Shown one piece after another: positions 25,081 to 33,724 of a stretch of DNA of 38,389 nucleotides. The stretch lies in contig CAJCJD010000030.1 of assembly GCA_903970555.1 (NCBI GenBank), positions 1 through 38,389 on the forward strand, read 5' to 3'. Below the pieces are notes generated by a model. That model saw only the letters and a list, made by a program, of their open reading frames with translations. It did no database searches and had not been told where the DNA came from. Positions within the stretch are counted from its first letter, which is position 1. Every line of letters starts with the position of its first letter. Position numbers and translations under genes: made by a program. The stretch comes from Vulcanimicrobiota bacterium (GTDB taxonomy: Bacteria > Pseudomonadota > Gammaproteobacteria > Xanthomonadales > Rhodanobacteraceae).

Positions 25081-25431
25081 ATGACCAATCGCAGCCATTA
25101 CTATTTGCAGATCGCTGATCTCGCACATGCGCGCGGTGCGCAGTCGGAGCTGAGCTACAGCGGCGCAGGCCCGAACGATTTCGCCGCGGCTTTTCAGGAA
25201 GCCTTGCGCAGCCCGCTGTTATTCCAACGCTGGCGCGCTCTGCAGCCCGATCCGGATCAGGTGGATGAGCGCCTTGGCGTGACCGACCAGCTCGCGCAGG
25301 TAAGTGCAAAAACGGTCGACCTTCATACTGAGGTCGAGGTCATCAGCGATCTGCCGATGAGCATCCTGCGTCAACGGCTGAATTGGCTGATCGGTGCCGG
25401 GTGGCAACTGCACGACGTGCGCCCCGGCTGA
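25081..25431 (+). CDS. Uncharacterised 116-residue cytoplasmic protein
   Basis: A small soluble-looking protein with no signal peptide, membrane helix or cysteine. The N-terminal half has SELSYSGAGPNDFAAAFQEAL and the C-terminal half LHTEVEVISDLPMSILRQRLNWLIGAGWQLHDVRPG. GGGAGAG seven bases before the ATG, and coding-like composition, support a real gene. It stands 59 bases after bioD and 27 before the convergent recombinase-family gene. I do not recognise a family. Confidence 0.75.
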   Translation: MTNRSHYYLQIADLAHARGAQSELSYSGAGPNDFAAAFQEALRSPLLFQRWRALQPDPDQVDERLGVTDQLAQVSAKTVDLHTEVEVISDLPMSILRQRLNWLIGAGWQLHDVRPG

Positions 25432-25458
25432 CGGTGGTTGTGCCGCCGCGCGCACACG

Positions 25459-27606
25459 TCACGCCGACTCCGTCTTGCCTGGGAAAAACAGCCGGAATGG
25501 ATTTGTCAGGATATAGCGCCAGATCGCCCGATTGATTTCACGTCGCGCGCGGCGCTGTATCGGCCGGGCGCGCAGCGCCATCTGGAACGCCATCGTAAAA
25601 CTCACCGCCACGTTGAGCACGGCCATGCTTGCCGTACCAGCGACCGCCCACCAAAGCTCGCCGGCATCGAGCGTAGCCGTGCCGAGCACACCCAGCGAGA
25701 CGGCGATCGCACCTGTCGACAAAGTTACGTGGCGCACTTCGAACGGCAACGCGAACGCCGTGAGGATGGATGGCACTAACCCCAGCATCAGGCCGAGCGA
25801 AAGATTGCCGACGATGCCCGAGATATTGCGACGCCAGAAGTTGGCATAGCGCGACGCGCCGCGTTCGCCAAACACAAAGCGCAAGCGACGATTGTAAGAA
25901 AGCACGTCGCGCACGCGATGCAACACGAACCAATTGTCGGCCCATCCGGCCAGCAAGCTCGACGACCACAGCAGCACGCCCGTGATTGCGGCATAAACCG
26001 GTGTCGCGCCAAGCAGCGAAAACGAATGCAGCGTTTTGTGTGCCTTTTCCGGCGTAATGAGGTTGGCACCGAACAGATAATGGGCGCCCAGCTGTATCGC
26101 CAGACATACCGGGAAGACCAGTACCAGGTTGCCAAGAATGGCCGCAGCCTGCGTGCGCACCAGCGCCACCACCGATCGCACGAACTCGTCCATGCCGTGC
26201 GGTGAGCCGATGCCTTCCAGTTTTTGCGCCAGCATCGGTGCGGTCATCGCCGGCTGTTTGGTGGCCAGCGTGAAATGCAGAAAATGCATCAGCAGGAACG
26301 ACAGCGCGTAGTTGATCCCGGCGAAGAGGCCTTCGATCATCGGATGCAGATGCGCGCTCGTGATGAAGAACTTGATGTACACCGTTCCTGCGGTGATCAA
26401 GCCGCCGCCGGCCGCCATCCACAGCATGTGGAAATATTCCTTGCGGTCGTAGGCAACGTAATGCTCGCCGTCTTCCGCACTGCGATCGACCACCTTGCGC
26501 GCGAGCAGCGAGAAATTGCTGCGTATCAGATTGCCAACGCTGTGACTGGCGCGATTCGCGGCAATAAGGTCGGCAAACAAGCTGGCAATCGCTTCGATGG
26601 ACTCGCCTTGCAGGCGGATCGCGAGCCATGCCTCAAGCAAACGTTCCGTACGACGGATGCGCGCGCGCATCCGCTCAAGTTGATACACGATATCGACGCT
26701 GACACCGTTATCGTTCAGATGCGTGTGCACGTCGCGCATCGATCGATGGCATTCGTCCAGCAGCGCGCGTAGATAGTTCACTTCCTGAAGTAGCGGCTGG
26801 TCTTTTCGTAAAGCATGCAGGTCCGTTTCGTCCTGCGTCTCGTTTTCGCTGGCCGTCTCGATCGCCAGCATGGCGCGCGGCAACTTGTAAAACGGCAGTG
26901 CATCGAGGCGTTGCTCGGTCAGGCGCGTGCGGATGGCTTTCGATAAGCCGGTAGAGGCAATCTGCCCGGCGAGATTATGCAGGGCCGCCAGCAGTTCGAG
27001 CGATAGTCGGCTTTGCGATTTTGGCGCGCCGGTTTTTGGTGCGGCTGTCGCGGTGTCGTCTCTGGTTTGTTCGGCCTCGCGATAGGCGAACAGCTCGCCG
27101 AGTTTCACCAGCAGTTCGCGCGGTAGCGCGGCGACCCATTGCGCATCGTCGGCCGAAGGAAAGACCAAGGTGAACAATGCCGACAGGTCGCGCGTGTTGG
27201 GTGCGGGCGGGATCAGCGAATCTTGCAGGCGTTCGAACAACGCGCCGATGAAGCCCGAGTGAGCCGGCATGCCGGAATCGCAGAGCAGGGTCATCGCATC
27301 GCTGTCGCGCACGATGCTTTGCAGCGTAAGTGCGACGCGCTCTTTCCATTCGGGGTTGCGATCGAGCAGTTGCAGCAAGTAACGCAATCGCACGTGAGGC
27401 GGGTATTTTGGCGCGTGGTCCGGTTGTGCCGTATCGCTCGCGATCGAGCCTTCGCGATGCAGCCAGTGCGATACCTCGATCAGCCATTCGTTGCGCGATG
27501 CGAGTTCCGCGCGCGGGTCGGCATGCGCCAGCAGCCCGTCGATCTGCCGCCCCGTGCGGAGTGCGGCATGCCATTTTCGCCAAAGCTTAGCGATTGATTT
27601 GAACAT
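25459..27606 (-). CDS. 'Site-specific recombinase' Gcr-like membrane protein
   Basis: A 715-residue protein of the family annotated as site-specific recombinase (COG4389, Neisseria Gcr). The N-terminal ~370 residues are helical and polar (DRNPEWKERVALTLQSI, REVNYLRALLDECHRSM-like segments); the C-terminal ~320 are hydrophobic with several membrane helices (near 393-412, 425-450, 490-510, 525-550, 595-620, 630-665). I see no tyrosine-recombinase RHRY set and no serine-recombinase motif, so the inherited name is doubtful. AGG lies nine bases before the ATG. The true role is unknown. Confidence 0.8.
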   Translation of the reverse strand: MFKSIAKLWRKWHAALRTGRQIDGLLAHADPRAELASRNEWLIEVSHWLHREGSIASDTAQPDHAPKYPPHVRLRYLLQLLDRNPEWKERVALTLQSIVRDSDAMTLLCDSGMPAHSGFIGALFERLQDSLIPPAPNTRDLSALFTLVFPSADDAQWVAALPRELLVKLGELFAYREAEQTRDDTATAAPKTGAPKSQSRLSLELLAALHNLAGQIASTGLSKAIRTRLTEQRLDALPFYKLPRAMLAIETASENETQDETDLHALRKDQPLLQEVNYLRALLDECHRSMRDVHTHLNDNGVSVDIVYQLERMRARIRRTERLLEAWLAIRLQGESIEAIASLFADLIAANRASHSVGNLIRSNFSLLARKVVDRSAEDGEHYVAYDRKEYFHMLWMAAGGGLITAGTVYIKFFITSAHLHPMIEGLFAGINYALSFLLMHFLHFTLATKQPAMTAPMLAQKLEGIGSPHGMDEFVRSVVALVRTQAAAILGNLVLVFPVCLAIQLGAHYLFGANLITPEKAHKTLHSFSLLGATPVYAAITGVLLWSSSLLAGWADNWFVLHRVRDVLSYNRRLRFVFGERGASRYANFWRRNISGIVGNLSLGLMLGLVPSILTAFALPFEVRHVTLSTGAIAVSLGVLGTATLDAGELWWAVAGTASMAVLNVAVSFTMAFQMALRARPIQRRARREINRAIWRYILTNPFRLFFPGKTESA

Positions 27607-27770
27607 CGGTCATGCCTGGTAACGTCTTTCCCGTCGTTTTCGCATCGGCGAATCCGTCACGGCCCCTGGCTCCGGATTCGTCACAACGATCAAGCGTTAG
27701 CTTGCTTGACCGTGAGCGGCACATTCCTGTGCTGCAGCACACCTTACGTTACGTTATGCCGTACGTGCTA

Positions 27771-28673
27771 TCAGTGATTGCGTTGCTGAATATGATCGGC
27801 CAGCCATAGCAACGGTTCTGCATCGCCCGGCAGGCTGCGGGCGGCGTCGCGCGCTTCGTCGAACAAAGCGTTGGCGCGCTGTTGCGCCTGGTCCAGTCCC
27901 AACAGGGAAGGGAATGTCGACTTGTTCTGCGCCTGATCCTTGCCGGCGGTTTTGCCGAGCGTTGCCGTATCGGCGATCTGATCCAGCACATCGTCCTGGA
28001 TCTGGAACGCCAGGCCGATCGACCGGCCATACCGTTCCAGCGTCTGGCGAACGGCTTCCGGCGCACGTGCCGCGATACCGGCGAGCTGGCAGGTGACGAG
28101 TATCAGCGCGCCCGTCTTGCGGGCGTGCAGCGATTCAAGCTGCGGCACGGTCAAGGTGAGGTTTTCCGAAGCCATGTCGACGGCTTGGCCGCCGACCATG
28201 CCCAGCGAGCCAGAGGCATGTGCCAGGCAGCTGATCATCCGCACTTTCTGCTCGGCATCTAGCGCATCGGCGTTGGCCAGCACTTCGAAGGCAGAGGTTT
28301 GCAGGGCATCGCCAACCAGGATCGCGGTGGCTTCGTCGAAAGCCTTGTGCACGGTGGGGCGGCCACGGCGCAAATCGTCGTTGTCCATGCCCGGCAGGTC
28401 GTCATGCACCAGCGAGTAAGCGTGGATCAGTTCCACGGCGCAGGCTGCCGGATCGAGTTGCTCCGGCGCAACGCCCAAGGTTTCGCCAGTGGCGTACACC
28501 ATCAGCGCGCGCAGGTGCTTGCCGCCCTCGCAGGCATACCGTATGGCCTGATGAAGCCGATGAGGATCGGTGGCGGCGGGCGGCAGAAGTGCATCCGTCG
28601 TGCGCTCCAGCCTGCGCAGATACGCAGGGACACGGGCGTCGAACGTGGAAACCTCTGGGGAAATCAGGCTCAT
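27771..28673 (-). CDS. ispA: Farnesyl diphosphate synthase (IspA-type)
   Basis: A 300-residue short-chain prenyltransferase that condenses DMAPP/GPP with IPP to farnesyl diphosphate, the precursor of squalene, quinone tails and undecaprenyl phosphate. The first Asp-rich motif is DDLPGMDNDD with the two-residue insertion of bacterial FPP synthases; the second is DDVLD. The substrate-binding GGKHLRALM keeps the Lys and second Arg of GGKRLRP but has His for the first Arg. The start used (MSLISPEV) has GGA upstream; an ATG 12 codons earlier is possible. It lies 2-6 kb from the squalene and hopene genes on the same strand, so FPP supply and use are clustered. Confidence 0.94.
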   Translation of the reverse strand: MSLISPEVSTFDARVPAYLRRLERTTDALLPPAATDPHRLHQAIRYACEGGKHLRALMVYATGETLGVAPEQLDPAACAVELIHAYSLVHDDLPGMDNDDLRRGRPTVHKAFDEATAILVGDALQTSAFEVLANADALDAEQKVRMISCLAHASGSLGMVGGQAVDMASENLTLTVPQLESLHARKTGALILVTCQLAGIAARAPEAVRQTLERYGRSIGLAFQIQDDVLDQIADTATLGKTAGKDQAQNKSTFPSLLGLDQAQQRANALFDEARDAARSLPGDAEPLLWLADHIQQRNH

Positions 28674-28763
28674 GCGATATCCGGGCAGGAAACGGTCGGT
28701 AGCGGGCATGGTCTAGCTGCGACCGGGGAAGAATCGCGGCGCCATCCCGTAACTTTAACATTC

Positions 28764-28782
28764 CGGGCCCTCCCTTGGCCCG
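28764..28782 (-). terminator. Weak stem-loop between copD and ispA
   Basis: CGGGCC (28764-28769) and GGCCCG (28777-28782) form a 6-bp stem, with AATGTTAAAG following on the minus strand. It lies between copD and ispA and could contribute to termination with the stronger stem at 28816-28839. Confidence 0.25.
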
Positions 28783-28815
28783 CGCGGCGGTGCTCAAAAC
28801 CGGCTGCGAGGCCAA

Positions 28816-28839
28816 CCCTCCCCTGAAAGGAGGGGAGGG
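28816..28839 (-). terminator. Stem-loop just after copD
   Basis: CCCTCCCCT (28816-28824) and AGGGGAGGG (28831-28839) form a perfect 9-bp GC-rich stem with a 6-base loop. It begins nine bases after the copD stop on the minus strand. No long T-run follows (TTGGCC), so efficiency is uncertain, but position suggests the end of the hopanoid/copper transcript. Confidence 0.5.
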
Positions 28840-28847
28840 AAGACGCG

Positions 28848-30503
28848 TCAGGCTTCGCGATACCAGAGCAGGATCACGCCAACGAGCATGAAGCAGATCG
28901 GCCAGACCCAGCCGGCAATGCGCCCGCCGCGCCCTGGAAGGCGCAGCTCCAACCAGCGCGCCCAGCCCGCCGAGACGCCAGCCAGGGCCAGCGGCGTGTG
29001 CGTCAGTTCGATCAGCAGCTGGTCCTTGACGTTGGAAATCTGGTGGCTGTGGGTCAACAACATCGCGCCACCCACCGACACCAGCAGCGGAAACACCAGG
29101 GCGGCCTTCGGGCTGCGTAGATGTCCCGTGCGCACTGCCCATTCGAACACGCCGAACAGGACGATCAGCGCTACGAAGAAACGATGCTGAGCGACTTCCA
29201 CATCGCGCCACGCCACCCAAAACCCTTCCTGGCCCATCGGCCACACTTCAGGGTCCGAGCGCACAAGCAGGAAGCCGGCCATCAGCAGGAACAGCAGCGG
29301 CCAATGCTTGAGCCATCCAATGCCGGCCCGATTGAGCAGCGCCAGGAAGCCAATCAGCAATACGAAGATGCCGGCCCAGTGATGGTTGTATTCCGACCAG
29401 GCGATGTCCTGCGCATTGCGCGGCGGCAGGATGCCCGAGCCGGGCACATTGGCCTGTGCGGCAACTGCATGACGCTGCAAGGCTTCTTGATCCAGCTGCG
29501 TCTGCTTCTGCGAAATCGCCAGCTGGTCGTGATCGGGCGAAGTAAGACTTGGCCACACCGGCGCATTGCGCACAGCGATCTCGTGCAGCGTGACGCGATC
29601 GGTAGTGAGGTCGACGGCCGGCGGCACCGACGTCAGCGATGCGGCGGCGAAGAAAATAGTGAAGCCGATACCGATTTCCACTTCGGCGAAACGGCGCAGG
29701 CGGATCACCGAAGTGTCCTGGTTCTTGCGCAGTCGCTCGGTGACCAGCAGGTTGCCCGCGCCCAGCGCAAGCAACGCGAGGAACATCGCGATCTTCGCGC
29801 CGACCATCACACCGTAGGCTGTACCGTAGAAACCTTGCAAGTTGCCGATGTAGAACAGGCTCATCACCGCGCCGGAAATCACGATGCTGGCAACGCCGAT
29901 CATCGACATGCGCGAGAAGCGCGCGCCGACCAAACGCCAGCCGTTCGCATCATGCAGTCGTCCCAGTGCCAGCACGAAGCACGGAATCGCACCGACCCAG
30001 ATCGCCGCGCCGAACTGATGCAATCCTTCAACAAAGAGCAGCAGCGTGTTGTCGCTCAGTCGCGCATACGCATGCGTGGTGAAGGTGGCGGCAGTAAGTT
30101 CCACCGCGCCGATCAACAACGGCAATACAGCGGAAAGCGGGCTGGCGGAAATGCGCTTGCCCAGGCACGGAATCAGCAGCACGGCACAGAGAATCTTGAC
30201 GGTGCCGGCAACGGCGAACGGCGCCTGCATGACATCGAAAAAGCCCAGGTCGACGGTGGACATCACCACCGCTACCTGCAATCCGACGCCGGCGATCTCG
30301 GCAATGATCAGGCCGATGGCGCTGTAGATGGTAAGGCGTGCCACGCGCCGTTCCAGATCCGCGCCTTGCGCAAGCAGATGCACAAACGGACGCAGCAGGA
30401 AGACCAGGAACAGGATGCCGCCTAGCGTCATCGACTGCGCGACGATGGTTAGACCGTGCAGGATGATGCTCAGGTAGCCAAAGATATCGACGAGAAGTTC
30501 CAC
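28848..30503 (-). CDS. copD: Copper resistance protein CopD family (membrane)
   Basis: A 551-residue polytopic protein with about 13 hydrophobic segments. The N-terminal half holds the CopD domain (AEIAGVGLQ, ATFTTHAYARL, HQFGAAIWVGAIPCFVLALGR, with potential metal-binding histidines). A polar extracytoplasmic segment (about 310-370) precedes a second membrane block with WSEYNHHWAG. CopD is thought to move copper across the inner membrane with CopC as periplasmic carrier. The start is GTG with no strong ribosome binding site. It lies 85 bases downstream of copC. Confidence 0.88.
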   Translation of the reverse strand: MELLVDIFGYLSIILHGLTIVAQSMTLGGILFLVFLLRPFVHLLAQGADLERRVARLTIYSAIGLIIAEIAGVGLQVAVVMSTVDLGFFDVMQAPFAVAGTVKILCAVLLIPCLGKRISASPLSAVLPLLIGAVELTAATFTTHAYARLSDNTLLLFVEGLHQFGAAIWVGAIPCFVLALGRLHDANGWRLVGARFSRMSMIGVASIVISGAVMSLFYIGNLQGFYGTAYGVMVGAKIAMFLALLALGAGNLLVTERLRKNQDTSVIRLRRFAEVEIGIGFTIFFAAASLTSVPPAVDLTTDRVTLHEIAVRNAPVWPSLTSPDHDQLAISQKQTQLDQEALQRHAVAAQANVPGSGILPPRNAQDIAWSEYNHHWAGIFVLLIGFLALLNRAGIGWLKHWPLLFLLMAGFLLVRSDPEVWPMGQEGFWVAWRDVEVAQHRFFVALIVLFGVFEWAVRTGHLRSPKAALVFPLLVSVGGAMLLTHSHQISNVKDQLLIELTHTPLALAGVSAGWARWLELRLPGRGGRIAGWVWPICFMLVGVILLWYREA

Positions 30504-30588
30504 GAAGGATCACTCAGGCTGGAAGGATGGTTTCATGTAGCGTCAATACGTTGGGGCTCGCTAATGCGCACCCCAACGTAATTCGCTT

Positions 30589-30957
30589 TTACGGCTTGGC
30601 CACGACAGTGAACGGCACATCGCCGCGCGTGATATGGCCATCGAGCGCCAGGGCCTGCCAGCGGATCGTGTAGGAACCCGGTGCCAGATCGGCGCTGGTG
30701 TCCAGTTCGTTGCTTGGGCCGGTGGTGGCGATCGTCAGCACGGTTTCGCTCTGATCGGATTTGACCAGCGTGATGCGCGAACGATGCTGGTCGATCTTGC
30801 TGTTGTACTTGAACACCAACTGCACATGACCCGCACTCAGCGTACCGTTGGGCTTGGGTGTGCTGTCGACAAGAATGGCATGTGCCGATGCGGACAGGCT
30901 GACGAAGGCACAGGTCGCGGCGACCAGGAAAGTTCCAAAACGACGGCGCAGGGACAT
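30589..30957 (-). CDS. copC: Periplasmic copper-binding protein CopC
   Basis: A 122-residue protein with a signal peptide (RRRFGTFLVAATCAFVSLSASA). Cleavage after SASA would leave His26 as the mature N-terminus, which with Asp106 and His108 in DGH forms the Cu(II) site known in CopC proteins. HAILVDSTPKPNGTL and YTIRWQALALDGHITRG are characteristic. The Met-rich Cu(I) loop of plasmid-borne CopC is absent. GGAG nine bases upstream favours this start. An earlier in-frame ATG at 31017 overlaps the hpnG stop (ATGA) and would add 20 residues before the signal. Confidence 0.9.
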   Translation of the reverse strand: MSLRRRFGTFLVAATCAFVSLSASAHAILVDSTPKPNGTLSAGHVQLVFKYNSKIDQHRSRITLVKSDQSETVLTIATTGPSNELDTSADLAPGSYTIRWQALALDGHITRGDVPFTVVAKP

Positions 30958-31013
30958 CAGAAGGTTCTCCAGTGAGGCATGGCCGTAACGACGGCGGTGC
31001 GAAAAATTGAAAT

Positions 31014-31751
31014 TCATGGCGACCAGCCCAGCGCAGGTCCCATCGCCTTGGCGGCGACGCGCAGCGCGCGGGTAGCTCGTTGCATGCGTGAGTATAGTCG
31101 GGGCAGGTCGGCCAATACGGACGGATGGCGGCACAGGGCCGCAATCAGGCCGAGCGGTCGTGGGCGTCCCCAGGCATCGACGCTGTCGTGCAACGCGAGC
31201 GGGACCGTGTCGTTCACTTCATCGACGATGGCACGCACGCACACGAACGGCAGTCCACGCGCGCGTGCGACAGCAGCGACGGCGGCGCTTTCCATGTCTA
31301 CAGCGAGGGCGGCATGGTGATGATGCGCAGAGGTCTTCGCCGATGCGGTCAGCAAGGGCGCTTGCACGCTGAGCAGCGATCCATTCGCATGCAAAGGCCA
31401 CGTTGTCGTAGCCAGTTGCTGCAACACGCGATCCCGCCAACGGGCATCTGCCACATAGTCGTGGCCGATGTCATGGAGAACGCGTTCGGGACAAAACAAC
31501 GCGCCGTTGCCGAGGCATGCATCCAGCGCGCCCGCAACGCCAAATACGGCGAGTGCCTTTGCACCTGCATCGGCAAGCCCTTCTGCCGCGCGTTGCGCTG
31601 CGGCCGGTCCCATGCCGCTCAGCCACAGCGCCGCGCCATCGGCGAGCGGCGTCAGGCGTTCGGTTTGCACATTACCTGCGGTGAGCGTCGCGGCTTCCGA
31701 TGCCAGCGCCACGACAACGCCAGTCGTGCGGATGGCCGTCGTAGGATTCAA
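31014..31751 (-). CDS. hpnG: Hopanoid-associated phosphorylase HpnG
   Basis: A 245-residue member of the nucleoside phosphorylase superfamily. It shows GVVVALASEA at the N-terminus, SGMGPAAAQRAAEGL, FGVAGALDACLGNG, the substrate-site VDMESAAVAAVARARG and VRAIVDEVNDTVP. In hopanoid pathways HpnG removes adenine from adenosylhopane to give phosphoribosylhopane, on the way to C35 bacteriohopanetetrol. No ATG is available; TTG at 31751 overlaps the shc stop as TTGA. This start gives the expected family length and implies translational coupling to shc. Confidence 0.92.
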   Translation of the reverse strand: MNPTTAIRTTGVVVALASEAATLTAGNVQTERLTPLADGAALWLSGMGPAAAQRAAEGLADAGAKALAVFGVAGALDACLGNGALFCPERVLHDIGHDYVADARWRDRVLQQLATTTWPLHANGSLLSVQAPLLTASAKTSAHHHHAALAVDMESAAVAAVARARGLPFVCVRAIVDEVNDTVPLALHDSVDAWGRPRPLGLIAALCRHPSVLADLPRLYSRMQRATRALRVAAKAMGPALGWSP

Positions 31752-33724
31752 GCAGCAGCCGGCTTTAGCAGTTGCCGATAGCGGGACAGCGCCCACAGCG
31801 GGAAGTACGCGGTGTAGCCGTGGTACTTGAGGTAATACACGCGCGGGAAGCCGGGCGCGTTGTGCGAAGGGTGATACCACAGCCCGCTGGCTTGCTGGTC
31901 TTCCAGCAGGAAAGCGATGCCGCGACGCACGGAATCCGACTGCGCTTCGCCCATCGCCATTTGCGCCAGCAGCGCCCATGCGGTGGACTGCGGCGTGCTC
32001 ATGTTGCGATTGGTGCCACGCAAACCCGCGTCGATGTAGCTGTCGTTGGTTTCGCCCCAGCCGCCATCGGCATGCTGGTGCGAGCGAAGCCAGTCGATGG
32101 CTTTGCGGATATACGGTTGACGCGGATCCTCGCCGGCCAGCGCCAGGCCACCGAGCACGCTCCAGGTGCCGTAGATGTAGTTGCTGCCCCAACGGCCCCA
32201 CCAACTGCCATCTTCCAACTGCGTGGCGCGCAGGTAGTCGATGCAGCGGCGCAGGCTTTCGCTGTCCTGTGGCCGCGCAAGCACGCCCAGGCACGCGGCG
32301 ACACGGCCAGAGACATCTTCGGTCGGCGGATCAAGCAGTGCACCGTGATCGGCGAACGGGATCGCGTTGAGATAATAGTGCGTGTTGTCGGCATCGAATG
32401 CGGCGAAACCGCCGTTCTTCGATTGCAGCGCGATCATCCAGTCGGCGGCGCGATCCGTATTGACGCGATGACGACCCGATTCGCCGCGACGACGATCCTG
32501 AATATGCAGCAATGCAGCGGCGACGGCGGTGTCGTCGATATCCGGGTAATACGCATTGTTGTACTGAAACGCCCAGCCGCCAGGCGGTGCATCGGGTGCA
32601 CGCGCGGCCCAGTCGCCTTTGAGTTCCATTTCCTGCTTCGAACGAAGCCAGTCGACCGATTTTGCGATGGCGGCCTGCGTGGCGTCGTCGTCGCTGGTGT
32701 GCATCAAGGTCAATGCGCTCCACACGGTGTCCCACACCGGTGAAACGCAAGGCTGGCAGTACGCCGTGCCGTCGTTGCGGTGAACCACCAGCTTCTGGAT
32801 CGAGCGCAGGCAGGTTTGCCGTGCGGGATGATCCTTCGGATAACCGAGCAGGGCCATCGCCTCATAGCTATTGACCATCGGCGGGAAAATCGCACCGATG
32901 CCGTCCTCGCCATTCATGCGCGGCAGAAACCATGCTTCGGCCTTGCGCACCGCGCGTTGTCGCAGCATTTTCGGGACGAAGCGGTCGACCACGCGGCCGA
33001 CCCTATCCAGCACCAGGAACGTGCGATTCAATAGGCCGCCACGAGCGAAATAGTGGCGTTCCTGTTCCGGCGGCGTGACGAACAATTCGCGGATATGGAT
33101 CTTGCGCGGATTGCGCGCTTTCGCCTTGAGCGAACACAGAACCATCAACGGAACGAGCGTCGTGCGTGCCCAGTACGAGATCTTCTCGATATGGAACGGT
33201 GCCCAGCGCGGGAACAGCATGATCTCGACCGGCACATATGGCGTGGCGCGCCAAGGCACCTGTTCGAACAGCGCCAGCAGGATGCGCGTGAACACGTTCG
33301 CCTTCGCCGCACCGCCCAGTGCGAGGATGGCCTCGCGCGCCTGGCGCATGTGCTCGGCAGCGGGATCGTCGCCCGCGGCCTTGAGTGCGTAATAGCCTTT
33401 CACGGTGCAGGAAATATCGATGTCGCCGCCGTAGTACTGCGGCCAGCCGCCATGCGTATCCGTCGACTGTGTGGCGCGCAGGTAGCGCGCCATTTTCTCC
33501 TGCAGCACATCGTCGATCTCATCCATGAAGTGCATCATCAGGATGTATTCGGCGGTGATCGTGCAGTCGGACTCCAGTTCGAAACACCAGTGCCCGTCAT
33601 GGTGCTGATGCGCCAACAATGCCTCGCGGCCACGCTCAATCGCTCCGTCCAGACCGGTTGTTGCAGATGGCTGGAAGAGATCGTCGGCAGCGGCGGAGGC
33701 AGCGTTCGGCGTTGACGCGTTCAT
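31748..33724 (-). CDS. shc: Squalene-hopene cyclase
   Basis: A 658-residue class II terpene cyclase that turns squalene into hopene/hopanol at the cytoplasmic membrane. The catalytic acid motif is DIDDTA (395-400). Several QW repeats are visible, such as GGWAFQYNN, GGFAAFDADN, GSWWGRWG and GGWGETND. AWFLPRMNGEDGIGAIFPPM and the C-terminal GFPRVYYLKYHGYTAYFPLWAL are also typical. Its start overlaps the squalene synthase stop (ATGA) and its stop overlaps the hpnG start (TTGA), so the three are a coupled unit: squalene made, cyclised, then extended. Confidence 0.97.
   Translation of the reverse strand: MNASTPNAASAAADDLFQPSATTGLDGAIERGREALLAHQHHDGHWCFELESDCTITAEYILMMHFMDEIDDVLQEKMARYLRATQSTDTHGGWPQYYGGDIDISCTVKGYYALKAAGDDPAAEHMRQAREAILALGGAAKANVFTRILLALFEQVPWRATPYVPVEIMLFPRWAPFHIEKISYWARTTLVPLMVLCSLKAKARNPRKIHIRELFVTPPEQERHYFARGGLLNRTFLVLDRVGRVVDRFVPKMLRQRAVRKAEAWFLPRMNGEDGIGAIFPPMVNSYEAMALLGYPKDHPARQTCLRSIQKLVVHRNDGTAYCQPCVSPVWDTVWSALTLMHTSDDDATQAAIAKSVDWLRSKQEMELKGDWAARAPDAPPGGWAFQYNNAYYPDIDDTAVAAALLHIQDRRRGESGRHRVNTDRAADWMIALQSKNGGFAAFDADNTHYYLNAIPFADHGALLDPPTEDVSGRVAACLGVLARPQDSESLRRCIDYLRATQLEDGSWWGRWGSNYIYGTWSVLGGLALAGEDPRQPYIRKAIDWLRSHQHADGGWGETNDSYIDAGLRGTNRNMSTPQSTAWALLAQMAMGEAQSDSVRRGIAFLLEDQQASGLWYHPSHNAPGFPRVYYLKYHGYTAYFPLWALSRYRQLLKPAAA

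Noticed and set aside
25538..26629. 363-codon open frame on the minus strand
   Set aside because: Alternative frame inside the Gcr-like gene; Arg/Gly/Ala-rich with no recognisable features.
27691..27710. TCAAGC/GCTTGA inverted repeat in the gap between ispA and the Gcr-like gene
   Set aside because: The stem is short and has no T-run, so I do not call it a terminator or operator.
29121..30425. 434-codon open frame on the plus strand
   Set aside because: Antisense to copD. The translation is Gln/Arg/His-rich with no domain, typical of a reverse-strand shadow.
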